From Shewanella marinintestina (GTDB lineage Bacteria > Pseudomonadota > Gammaproteobacteria > Enterobacterales > Shewanellaceae), in NCBI RefSeq assembly GCF_023283845.1, contig NZ_JAKILC010000004.1:1-64000 (forward strand): DNA of 64,000 bases, written 5' to 3'. How positions within the stretch are numbered: position 1 is the first letter of the stretch; the number at the start of each line of letters is the position of its first letter. This document shows positions 56,156-64,000 of this stretch, one piece after another. The notes beneath the pieces were generated by a model. That model did not search any database. It had not been told where the DNA came from and saw only the letters and a list, made by a program, of their open reading frames with translations. The translations under genes and the position numbers were made by a program.

Positions 56156-56161
56156 TCAGAT

Positions 56162-56890
56162 TTAAGCTAGTTCAATAATCGATTTAATCGTTAAAACAAG
56201 CGCACTGACAGCACATAAGGCCAAAGTGAGTGATCTGGTTTTCTGCTTATCGACTCTTCCAACCAACCGACCCGCTACTAGATAACCCAATATCACTGAA
56301 GGTAGTAGCATTAGTGAAATATAAAAATGTTCAAGGGTGAGTAGGCCTGCAAATGCTAAAATTATCAATGCAATCATTGAGCTGAAAATAAAGAAGGCTG
56401 ATAAAGCCGCTCTAAATTGCCCCGCGTCTTTACCTGATAGCAATATCGCTAATGGTGGTCCACCAATAGCAGCGATATTACCAAATACCCCAGACAACAC
56501 GCCGGCAATAAATAAGCTAAATCGATTAACCGGTATACTAAATTTCATCAAGCTTAAACCTACAGCTAGCGCAACAATTCCGGCAATGGCCAAGCCTAAG
56601 ATCGGCTGCGGTGTGATAATAATTAAGGTCGCACCAATAATACCGCCTGGGATCCTTCCTAAAAGCGCATATTGCAGGCCATTGAATTCCAACTGACCTC
56701 GTTCTCGAAATAGTGTAAGTAGTGCAATAGAGAACCCCATCATAATCACTGGAGCAGGGACTAAGCTTGGGTCGATAATATAAAGTAAAGGGCTGGCAAC
56801 AACGGCGAGACCAAAGCCTATTAAGCTTTGGGTCAATGCACCACAAAAAATAATCAGTGAGGCGAGTAGAAGAGTGATGGGCTCTATCAT
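56162..56890 (-). CDS. TauE/SafE family sulfite-exporter-like permease
   Basis: A 242-residue inner-membrane protein with about eight transmembrane helices and the two internal halves typical of TauE/SafE: FCGALTQSLIGFGLAVVASPLL near the N-terminus and GVLSGVFGNIAAIGGPPLAILLSG in the second half. Known relatives export sulfite or sulfoacetate or take up organic acids; the substrate is not evident. ATG 56890 is preferred to an upstream TTG. Its stop is 6 bp from the convergent TraF-like gene. Confidence 0.88.
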   Translation of the reverse strand: MIEPITLLLASLIIFCGALTQSLIGFGLAVVASPLLYIIDPSLVPAPVIMMGFSIALLTLFRERGQLEFNGLQYALLGRIPGGIIGATLIIITPQPILGLAIAGIVALAVGLSLMKFSIPVNRFSLFIAGVLSGVFGNIAAIGGPPLAILLSGKDAGQFRAALSAFFIFSSMIALIILAFAGLLTLEHFYISLMLLPSVILGYLVAGRLVGRVDKQKTRSLTLALCAVSALVLTIKSIIELA

Positions 56891-56949
56891 TAGTTTGTCC
56901 AGTCGCAAATGGCTAAAGTGGAATGATTCTTAAGATTGTGCAGATGTCA

Positions 56950-56983
56950 AAAACAGATAAGGACTGCTTAGCAGTCCTTATCT
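56950..56983 (-). terminator. Terminator of metJ
   Basis: A perfect 13-bp stem AGATAAGGACTGC / GCAGTCCTTATCT with a 3-nt loop (56955-56983), followed on the minus strand by GTTTTTG. It lies 29 bp after the metJ stop. Confidence 0.85.
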
Positions 56984-57012
56984 AGAAAGTATATTTGGAT
57001 AATCGATGAAGA

Positions 57013-57327
57013 TTATTCAAGTTCTTCCCACTCAATGCCCATCTCATCCATCAAACGCTTCACTTCTGCAGGCATGCTGTCAGGTTTATCTTTGGTAAGA
57101 TCTGCATCGTTTGGTAGTGGCTGGCCTGTATACGCATGCAAGAATGCTTCGCATAACAGTTCGCTATTCGTGGCGTGACGCAAGTTATTCACTTGGCGGC
57201 GGGTGCGTTCATCGGTAAGCACTTTAAGTACTTTCAAAGGAATGGACACAGTAATTTTTTTTACTTGTTCATTCTTTTTGCCGTGTTCAGCATATGGGCT
57301 GATATAATCGCCATTCCACTCAGTCAT
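57013..57327 (-). CDS. metJ: Methionine repressor MetJ
   Basis: A 104-residue ribbon-helix-helix repressor, the expected length. The beta strand [11 protein letters not shown] inserts into the major groove of the Met box, and the helices [32 protein letters not shown] are nearly invariant. It represses methionine genes when S-adenosylmethionine is bound. I start at 57327, at the family's normal MTEWNG/MAEWSG start after an AGGTG site, not at the ATG 20 codons upstream. It is divergent from metB, with Met boxes between, so it is autoregulated. Confidence 0.97.
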   Translation of the reverse strand: MTEWNGDYISPYAEHGKKNEQVKKITVSIPLKVLKVLTDERTRRQVNNLRHATNSELLCEAFLHAYTGQPLPNDADLTKDKPDSMPAEVKRLMDEMGIEWEELE

Positions 57328-57435
57328 TGACTCACCTGTTATTTCAAAATTCGGGGCAGATTTTAACCCTTTAAATTGTGCAGTCAAATTATTGCCTCTT
57401 ATTTATGACAATTGCAAATAGATTTCTATATGCAT

Positions 57436-57451
57436 GGACGTCTAAACGTCT
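57436..57451. promoter_or_regulatory. Met box pair 1 (MetJ operator)
   Basis: Two adjacent 8-bp boxes, GGACGTCT and AAACGTCT, 7/8 and 6-7/8 matches to the consensus AGACGTCT. MetJ dimers bind such boxes in tandem. They lie between metJ and the metB promoter. Confidence 0.9.
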
Positions 57452-57458
57452 AAAGTGG

Positions 57459-57487
57459 TTGACGGCGAGGTATGGCTTCGGTACATT
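57459..57487 (+). promoter_or_regulatory. metB: Probable metB promoter
   Basis: TTGACG (57459-57464), 17-bp spacer, TACATT (57482-57487), with Met box pairs on both sides. This sigma-70-type match lies 52 bp before the metB ATG. Confidence 0.65.
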
Positions 57488-57488
57488 T

Positions 57489-57504
57489 AGACGTCCAGAC
57501 ATCT
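57489..57504. promoter_or_regulatory. Met box pair 2 (MetJ operator)
   Basis: AGACGTCC and AGACATCT, two adjacent 8-bp boxes each 7/8 to the AGACGTCT consensus, directly downstream of the predicted -10 element of metB, where bound MetJ would block initiation. Confidence 0.9.
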
Positions 57505-57538
57505 CTAATAAGAAAATTAGCATTAAAAGGAGTAGTAC

Positions 57539-58699
57539 ATGACTGAGCGTAAACTCGCCACTGCGGCAGTGCGTCAAGGCATTGAGTCCGATAGCCAACA
57601 TGGTGCCGTTGTTCCGCCTATTTATCTATCTACTAACTACTCTTTTGATGGGCATAAAAACCCACGAGATTTTGACTATAGCCGCTCAGGCAATCCAACC
57701 CGTTCAATTTTAGGTGATGCAATTGCAGAACTGGAAAAAGGTGCAACAGGAGTGGTGACTTGTACCGGAATGGCTGCCATTACTTTAGCTACTAGTTTAC
57801 TCGGCCCAGATGATCTTATTATTGTCCCACACGACTGTTACGGTGGCAGTTACCGTTTATTTACTAATCTTGCCAAAAAAGGCCAGTTTAAGTTGATAGT
57901 CGTAGATCAAACTGACTCGAAAGCTCTGAATCAAGCCATTGCACAAAAACCTAAGATGGTTTGGTTAGAGACACCATCAAACCCTCTACTGCGGGTGGTT
58001 GATATCGAGGCCATCAGTGCTGCAAGTCATGAAGTGGGCGCACTTGTGGTGGTTGATAACACTTTTCTTTCGCCAATCTTACAGCAACCTCTTTTACTGG
58101 GGGCTGATATCGTTATTCACTCCACCACTAAATACATTAACGGCCACAGCGATGTAGTTGGCGGGGCCGTAGTTGCAAAAGACCCTGAAGTCGGTGAATT
58201 GCTGCATTGGTGGTCAAATACTTTAGGCTTAACCGGCTCTGCATTTGACAGCTATCTCACTTTGCGCGGAATTCGCACACTTGCAGTGCGAATTCGTGAA
58301 CATCAGGCGAATGCGCAGCGAATTCTTGATACTCTTGTCAACCATAAAGCGGTATCAAAGATTTATTATCCAGGGCTTAAAGATCACCCTGGTCACAAGA
58401 TTGCTGCAAAACAGCAAAAAGGTTTTGGCGCTATGTTGAGCTTTGAGCTTGAAGGTGGCGAGCCAGAGTTAGTGGCATTCTTAAAAAATCTTAATTATTT
58501 TTCAGTTGCAGAAAGCTTAGGTGGCGTGGAAAGCTTAGTGGCTGTGCCGGCAACCATGACCCACAGAGCGATGGAGCCAGAGGCTCGTGCTGAAGCAGGG
58601 GTTAAAGATACGCTGATCCGTCTTTCTGTTGGTATCGAAGATGCTGACGATCTTGTTGCTGATATTGAAGCTGCGCTAAATGCTGCGGCTGCTTGTTAA
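57539..58699 (+). CDS. metB: Cystathionine gamma-synthase
   Basis: A 386-residue PLP enzyme that joins O-succinylhomoserine and cysteine to form cystathionine in methionine synthesis. It has the Cys/Met-metabolism signature: YSRSGNPT near 47-54, substrate loop TPSNPLLRVVDI, and HSTTKYINGHSDVVGG with PLP Lys198. Length is standard. An AAAAGGAG ribosome site precedes the ATG. It heads metBL under Met box control, 15 bp before metL. Confidence 0.96.
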   Translation: MTERKLATAAVRQGIESDSQHGAVVPPIYLSTNYSFDGHKNPRDFDYSRSGNPTRSILGDAIAELEKGATGVVTCTGMAAITLATSLLGPDDLIIVPHDCYGGSYRLFTNLAKKGQFKLIVVDQTDSKALNQAIAQKPKMVWLETPSNPLLRVVDIEAISAASHEVGALVVVDNTFLSPILQQPLLLGADIVIHSTTKYINGHSDVVGGAVVAKDPEVGELLHWWSNTLGLTGSAFDSYLTLRGIRTLAVRIREHQANAQRILDTLVNHKAVSKIYYPGLKDHPGHKIAAKQQKGFGAMLSFELEGGEPELVAFLKNLNYFSVAESLGGVESLVAVPATMTHRAMEPEARAEAGVKDTLIRLSVGIEDADDLVADIEAALNAAAAC

Positions 58700-58714
58700 T
58701 TAAAGGGGTATACG

Positions 58715-61108
58715 ATGGCACGCTGTCACTTACATAAATTTGGTGGCTCTAGTCTGGCTGATGCAGATTGTTACCGTCGCGTTGCTCATATCTTACTGAC
58801 GCACGGCCATAGCGATGACTTGGTTGTGGTGTCTGCTGCGGGTAAAAGCACTAACTTTTTATATAAGTTGCTTGAGTTAAGCTCAACTAAACAGTTGTGG
58901 CAAGAGGAGCTGCAAACGCTTATTAGCTTCCAGCAAAACTTGATTGAGCAATTGCTATCGAATGAGCAAGCGCGTTCATTACGCGAGCGCTTATCGACAG
59001 ACCAATCGCAACTTATTAGCTTGTTGTCTTTAGGGCAGATTAATGATTACCAAAGTAGCCAAGTGGTGAGCTTTGGTGAGCGTTGGTCTGCACGTCTGTT
59101 AGCGGCGTTATTACGCGAATCTGGTGTTGCGGCATCAGACGTTGATGCGCGCACATTATTAATTGCTGATGAAGCCGCTGTGCCGCAAATTCGTCTGCAA
59201 GAGTCACGTGCTAGAGTGCAAGCATTGATTGAAGCACACCCTAATGAGCGTTTAATCATTACCGGATTTATCTGCGCCAATGAGCGTGGCGATACCTTGC
59301 TGCTTGGCCGCAATGGTTCAGACTTTAGCGCAACGTTAATCGCTAGTTTGGCTGATATTGAGCGTGTGACAATATGGACCGACGTTGAAGGTGTATTTAA
59401 CGCAGATCCTAATAAAATTAATGACGCTAAACTACTAAGCAGCTTGTCGTTAGCTGAAGCTAATCGTTTGGCGCATTTAGGCTCGCCAGTACTGCATAAT
59501 CGTACTTTACAGCCGCTGTTTGATACTAAAGTGAGCCTAGCGGTTCGTTCCAGTTATGCTTCTCATACTGACTTTACTTTAATTGCACCTAAAAGCTCGT
59601 CAGCGAGTGCACCGGTAGTGACGAACCTAAATAGCGTGGCGTTGTTTAACCTGCATCTAAATAGCGATTTTAAACAGTTTATAGCCTTGCTAGAAGAGGC
59701 TGGGCTCAGTCCGCTTGCGCATTGGGAGCTTGGTCAACAGCGTGTTGAGTTTACCGTAACGCTAGAAAACCAAAAACAGGTTCTAGCGCTATTGGAAACC
59801 AATGCTGAAGCGCTAGGTGTAAGTGACATTAAAGTTACTGACAATCTCGGACTTGTCGCGTTAGTTAGTGCTGATGCTAACCTTTATCGCCGTGGGTTTG
59901 CTCGTCTACTGAGCCGCAATGCTAGACCGTTATTTAATGACGGAATGAGTCTTGTGACGTTAGTGCCACAAAGCCAAGTCAATTTGCTGACCCAAAAAGT
60001 GCATCGTCGCTGTGCGGGTCCGCGGAAACGTATCGGTGTATTACTGCTCGGTGTGGGTAATATTGGCGAGGCTTGGGTTGAATTGTTTGCTAATGCTCAG
60101 GCTGCGTTAAATAAAGAGTTAGAAGCTAGCGTTGAACTGGTTGGTTTACTGAGTTCAAAAAAGGCCCTCATTAGCGATGACGGGATTGAACTTGATACTT
60201 GGAAGTCTGTATTTGAAAACGATGCTAAATCTTGGCAGTACGACAGCCTATTTGAAGAATTACATCAGCTTGAATGTGATGAAGTTATAGCGCTCGACAT
60301 TAGTGCAAGTGCCGACTTGACCTTGCAATATCCAGAGTTTTTTGCTCGTGGTATTCATGTGGTAAGTGCTAATAAGTTAGCGGGATCCGGTCCATTGCCG
60401 TTTTATTTAGAGCTAAAGCAACAATTAGATAATCGCCGTTTATTTTGGCGCTATAACGCTAGTTGTGGTGCTGGCCTGCCAGTACAGCATGCGCTGAATG
60501 ATTTGCATAATAGTGGCGACAGTATCGAAGCTGTTGGTGGTATTTTCTCTGGCACGCTTTGCTGGTTGTTTGAAAACTTTGATGCCAAAAAGCCATTCTC
60601 AGAGCTAGTACTTGAAGCCAAGGGCTTGGGGATCACTGAGCCCGATCCTCGCGATGATTTATCGGGCCGAGATATGCAGCGTAAGCTTCTTATCTTAGCG
60701 CGTGAAATTGGTTTTGAAATTGAGCTAGAAGATATTGAACTTAAATCGCTCGTGCCAGCGGCTTTGGCTGAACTGTCATTAGAACAGTTCTTAACACGCA
60801 TTAATGAGCTTGATGACGATATGCTACAGCAGTTTGTGACTGCTGCAGAACAAGATAAAGTCCTTAGGTATGTGGCGTCTCTAGATAAAGTGGATGGCAA
60901 GTTGAAAGCGGGGGTGGGGATCCAGTGGGTTGATAATAGTCACCCATATGCCAACCTCACTCCTGGCGACAATGTATTTGTTATTCGCAGCGAGTTCTAT
61001 CAAGAAAATCCGTTGATTATCAGGGGGCCAGGTGCAGGGCGGTTAGTGACTGCAGCTGCGGTGCAATCTGACCTCGCGCATATTTGCCGAGATCTGCTAC
61101 AAGAATAA
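58715..61108 (+). CDS. metL: Bifunctional aspartate kinase II / homoserine dehydrogenase II
   Basis: A 797-residue fused enzyme. Residues about 1-290 are aspartokinase (HKFGGSSLADADCYRRV; GRNGSDFSATLIA), a degenerate ACT-like middle (about 300-430) follows, and residues about 440-797 are homoserine dehydrogenase (LLGVGNIGEAWVELF; SANKLAGSG; GIFSGTLCWLF; DPRDDLSGRDMQRK). It supplies homoserine for methionine and lies in the metBL operon. Length is close to E. coli MetL (about 810). A strong terminator follows. Confidence 0.96.
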   Translation: MARCHLHKFGGSSLADADCYRRVAHILLTHGHSDDLVVVSAAGKSTNFLYKLLELSSTKQLWQEELQTLISFQQNLIEQLLSNEQARSLRERLSTDQSQLISLLSLGQINDYQSSQVVSFGERWSARLLAALLRESGVAASDVDARTLLIADEAAVPQIRLQESRARVQALIEAHPNERLIITGFICANERGDTLLLGRNGSDFSATLIASLADIERVTIWTDVEGVFNADPNKINDAKLLSSLSLAEANRLAHLGSPVLHNRTLQPLFDTKVSLAVRSSYASHTDFTLIAPKSSSASAPVVTNLNSVALFNLHLNSDFKQFIALLEEAGLSPLAHWELGQQRVEFTVTLENQKQVLALLETNAEALGVSDIKVTDNLGLVALVSADANLYRRGFARLLSRNARPLFNDGMSLVTLVPQSQVNLLTQKVHRRCAGPRKRIGVLLLGVGNIGEAWVELFANAQAALNKELEASVELVGLLSSKKALISDDGIELDTWKSVFENDAKSWQYDSLFEELHQLECDEVIALDISASADLTLQYPEFFARGIHVVSANKLAGSGPLPFYLELKQQLDNRRLFWRYNASCGAGLPVQHALNDLHNSGDSIEAVGGIFSGTLCWLFENFDAKKPFSELVLEAKGLGITEPDPRDDLSGRDMQRKLLILAREIGFEIELEDIELKSLVPAALAELSLEQFLTRINELDDDMLQQFVTAAEQDKVLRYVASLDKVDGKLKAGVGIQWVDNSHPYANLTPGDNVFVIRSEFYQENPLIIRGPGAGRLVTAAAVQSDLAHICRDLLQE

Positions 61109-61125
61109 TTTTCATGTTAATCAAT

Positions 61126-61153
61126 AAAAAAGGACTCATTTGAGTCCTTTTTT
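61126..61153 (+). terminator. Terminator of metBL
   Basis: An 8-bp perfect stem AGGACTCA / TGAGTCCT, extended by an A run before and a T run after, 18 bp past the metL stop. The flanks let it work in both directions. Confidence 0.9.
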
Positions 61154-61215
61154 ATTGGCTTATTTATCGGAAAGGATTGTTTTAGGAAAAAAACTCATTT
61201 GCCTGCTTTTTAGGC

Positions 61216-61243
61216 TTGACTTCAATCTCAGTTTCTCTAGTAT
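61216..61243 (+). promoter_or_regulatory. metF: Probable metF promoter
   Basis: TTGACT (61216-61221), a 16-bp spacer and TAGTAT (61238-61243), immediately upstream of the Met boxes. Position and match are good for a MetJ-repressed sigma-70 promoter. Confidence 0.7.
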
Positions 61244-61245
61244 AT

Positions 61246-62200
<955 letters not shown>

Positions 62201-62223
62201 TTTTATAGATAGTGTTCGTAATT

Positions 62224-62257
62224 AAAACCAACAGCTTTTTGAGCTGTTGGTTTTTTT
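62224..62257 (+). terminator. Terminator of metF
   Basis: The stem AAACCAACAGCT / AGCTGTTGGTTT with a 5-nt loop is followed by a run of T (to 62257), 23 bp after the metF stop. Confidence 0.92.
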
Positions 62258-62378
62258 ATGCTTATTTGCCGTGCAAATAAAACTAAAGTCACGATATATA
62301 AAGTTTACATTTAGTTGAGCCTATAGTGACTAGTTGATACGGTTGTTTGTGTTGAGGTTTTTTTGGACAGAGTAGATT

Positions 62379-62759
62379 ATGGATAATCAATTAAAATGTT
62401 TTATTATTTTTGTCACTGTAATAGGTCTTACAGCGTGCCAAGGAGTCAGGTTTAATACAAATTTGACACCTGATTACGTGGTGGATTCCTATGAAATCAG
62501 CAAGGTCATCGAATACTCCGCAGAAGAAGTGTATAACTATGACTCTCAGATGCTTGGAGATGTAAGCGCGTCATACTGCCAAACACTTAATAGTCCAGCG
62601 CCTTCTTATTCTAAAGTGGTTGGTGCTCTTAAGTATAAGGTGCAGCAACTTGGCGGTAATGGCGTTGTGATTATGGAGTGTTCAAAAGAGGACCCTTTCG
62701 CATCATGCAAGGCGAGACTTGAGTGCAGAGCACTGGCTTATGAAGTTAATTTCTCCTAA
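62379..62759 (+). CDS. rcsF: RcsF-like outer-membrane lipoprotein
   Basis: A 126-residue lipoprotein: signal residues 1-19 ending in the lipobox LTAC (Cys20). The mature domain carries four cysteines in the RcsF pattern: C in LGDVSASYCQ, then 34 residues to MEC, 9 to SCKA, and 6 to LEC. E. coli RcsF has gaps of 35, 9 and 6 with a similar LGEVSG-CQ block, so the crossed disulfides are probably formed. RcsF signals envelope stress to the Rcs phosphorelay. No other rcs gene is in view, so its partners here are unknown. Family match strong, function inferred. Confidence 0.75.
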   Translation: MDNQLKCFIIFVTVIGLTACQGVRFNTNLTPDYVVDSYEISKVIEYSAEEVYNYDSQMLGDVSASYCQTLNSPAPSYSKVVGALKYKVQQLGGNGVVIMECSKEDPFASCKARLECRALAYEVNFS

Positions 62760-62827
62760 ATTTATCTTATTCATGCTTATTTTTATGCTCAAGGTAATAG
62801 TGCTATCTCAAAAAGTGAGGTCAAACA

Positions 62828-63421
62828 ATGAAACGCAAATTAATAATATTGGCTCTGCTGATATCTAGCGGGTCAACCTATGCCGCTATGCCGCCATCTG
62901 CAGTATTGTGTGGCAGTTGTCATGGTCCACAAGGCCAAGGTGTCGAGCCTCTAGGACCTAGACTCGCTGGCCTCAGCTCTGACTATATTGCTCAGCAAGT
63001 GAAGCTTTTTCAAACGGGTAAACGACAAAATGTCACCATGGCGCCAATGGCTATGACACTGCAAGGACCAGCAATCAAAGAAGTTGCAGACTACTTTTCC
63101 ACGCAGGATGTTCCTGTTGTTACGCCGCATTTAAGAGGTGAGAAGGTCAGTTATACGGATCCGACAGAGCAGTTGGTATATCAAGGTGACTGGGAACGAA
63201 TGATCCCGGCTTGTGTGACTTGCCACGGCCCATCTGGTGTTGGTGTTGGTGATTTCCCTCGCTTAGCTGGTCAACAAGCGTCGTATATTAAAAACCAATT
63301 AATTGCCTGGCAACAAGGCACTAGAGGCGGTGATCAAGATGCTGTCATGGGCACTATTGCAGGCAAGTTGACCGCTGCTGAAATTGAAGCATTAGCACAG
63401 TACTTTTCGACTATAAAATAG
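62828..63421 (+). CDS. Di-haem cytochrome c (c4/TsdB-like)
   Basis: A 197-residue periplasmic protein with signal peptide (1-19, cut after YAA) and two class I cytochrome c domains, each with one haem site: CGSCHGPQG near residue 32 and CVTCHGPSG near 130, followed by methionine ligand candidates (MAPMAM, AVMGT). The two-domain pattern is cytochrome c4-like. It is 10 bp upstream of a TsdA-like gene, so it is probably its electron partner, as TsdB is to TsdA. Confidence 0.9.
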   Translation: MKRKLIILALLISSGSTYAAMPPSAVLCGSCHGPQGQGVEPLGPRLAGLSSDYIAQQVKLFQTGKRQNVTMAPMAMTLQGPAIKEVADYFSTQDVPVVTPHLRGEKVSYTDPTEQLVYQGDWERMIPACVTCHGPSGVGVGDFPRLAGQQASYIKNQLIAWQQGTRGGDQDAVMGTIAGKLTAAEIEALAQYFSTIK

Positions 63422-63431
63422 GGAGCTAACC

Positions 63432-64000
63432 ATGAAATTGACTCACATTAGTTTGCTGCTTATTGTTGCCAGTTTTACGTCTAAAGCTGAAACCTTGCCT
63501 GACAAACAAGCCGAGCTTGATGCCAGCGCGAAAAAAGAGGGGCAGACTTATTTGCAGCCTCGACCATTGAGCACTATTCCTGAGGGGGAATTTGGTGACA
63601 AAGTGCGTCGGGGATATCAATTGTTTGTTAACTCGCAGCAGATGCGAGATAAATACGTTGGCAATAATCTAAATTGTTCAAATTGCCATATGGATGCGGG
63701 CCGTAAAGCTAATGCCGCGCCATTATGGGCCGCCTATTTTGCCTACCCTGCGTATCGTAAGAAAAACGATAAAGTTAATAGTTATCAAGAGCGCCTTCAG
63801 GGCTGTTTTACCTATTCGATGAATGGTAAGCCGCCGGCGTCTGGTAGTGAAGAGCTCGTGGCTTTGTCTGCCTACTCTTATTGGCTGGGCATGAGTGGCT
63901 TAATGGACCAAGTCGGTGTTTCATGGCCCGTGCCAGCGCTTAGTGATGATGAGCTACTAAAAGGTGGTAAGCGTGATGACTTTGCTATGCCTGCGGCTGT
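63432..64000 (+). CDS. TsdA-like cytochrome c, 3' end beyond the window
   Basis: The first 189 codons of a periplasmic cytochrome. A signal peptide covers about residues 1-19. The first haem site is CSNCH (in NLNCSNCHMDAG), followed by KANAAPLWAAYFAYPAYR and the RLQGCFTYSMNGKPP block, which correspond to TsdA, where a cysteine in this region serves as an unusual haem ligand. TsdA enzymes interconvert thiosulfate and tetrathionate. The second haem site would lie past the end of the window. Cotranscribed with the di-haem cytochrome just upstream; ribosome site GGGAG. Confidence 0.82.
   Translation, partial: MKLTHISLLLIVASFTSKAETLPDKQAELDASAKKEGQTYLQPRPLSTIPEGEFGDKVRRGYQLFVNSQQMRDKYVGNNLNCSNCHMDAGRKANAAPLWAAYFAYPAYRKKNDKVNSYQERLQGCFTYSMNGKPPASGSEELVALSAYSYWLGMSGLMDQVGVSWPVPALSDDELLKGGKRDDFAMPAA

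Overview
The window looks like a chromosomal segment of a marine gammaproteobacterium of the Shewanella type. This rests on the 5S rRNA end, moderate GC, the met gene order (metJ divergent from metB-metL, then metF), several c-type cytochromes, and Shewanella-like versions of many proteins. I could run no database search, so genus and family names come from recognising sequences.

Layout. 1-175: almost complete 5S rRNA and its terminator. 472-6352: secreted Ntn hydrolase, DUF3859 protein, DsbA-like protein, then a leftward group (arfB, aroQ, an accB paralogue, an SDR gene) and two small rightward genes, one a 58-residue lipoprotein. 6505-12974: a metal-efflux locus, with a Cys/His-rich secreted protein followed by a TolC-type, adaptor and RND (CzcCBA/Cus) set. 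13380-17224: a di-haem peroxidase overlapping a hybrid sensor kinase. 17360-35075: housekeeping and accessory genes: mepA, a three-domain cysteine desulfurase/metallo-beta-lactamase/rhodanese fusion, a periplasmic phosphatase-like protein, patatin, LON-domain protein, RluA-type synthase, PhoD-like phosphatase, RmlD-like reductase, a RegB/RegA-like two-component pair, a GGDEF protein, LysR with a VOC/Old Yellow Enzyme pair, and a MOT1-like transporter. 35342-52668: a leftward type I secretion operon of two ABC half-transporters, an HlyD-type adaptor and a 4064-residue repeat protein. 52951-56890: SDR/LysR divergent pair, TraF-like outer-membrane protein, TauE/SafE permease. 57013-62200: methionine regulon with visible Met boxes. 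62379-64000: RcsF-like lipoprotein and a cytochrome pair resembling the TsdA thiosulfate dehydrogenase system, cut by the window end.

Most unusual points. (1) The accB paralogue is full length but has Thr where the biotinylated Lys should be (AMTM instead of AMKM), and it sits with an intact aroQ but no accC. (2) The two ABC half-transporters of the secretion operon both have decayed nucleotide-binding motifs, so neither composite ATP site looks canonical, and the giant substrate has no RTX nonapeptide repeats. (3) A single polypeptide joins a cysteine desulfurase, a persulfide-dioxygenase-like metallo-hydrolase and a rhodanese, with a CRP/FNR-like palindrome upstream. (4) The giant gene carries nine nearly identical 318/333-bp VCBS units and an 18-copy perfect hexanucleotide run, both of which can change length without breaking the frame.

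How parts may work together. The met genes form one MetJ-controlled regulon. The efflux locus combines metal-binding periplasmic pieces with a complete tripartite pump. Sulfur handling recurs (fusion desulfurase, TauE/SafE, TsdA-like cytochromes, MOT1-like carrier), but the loci are separate and a functional link is only a guess.
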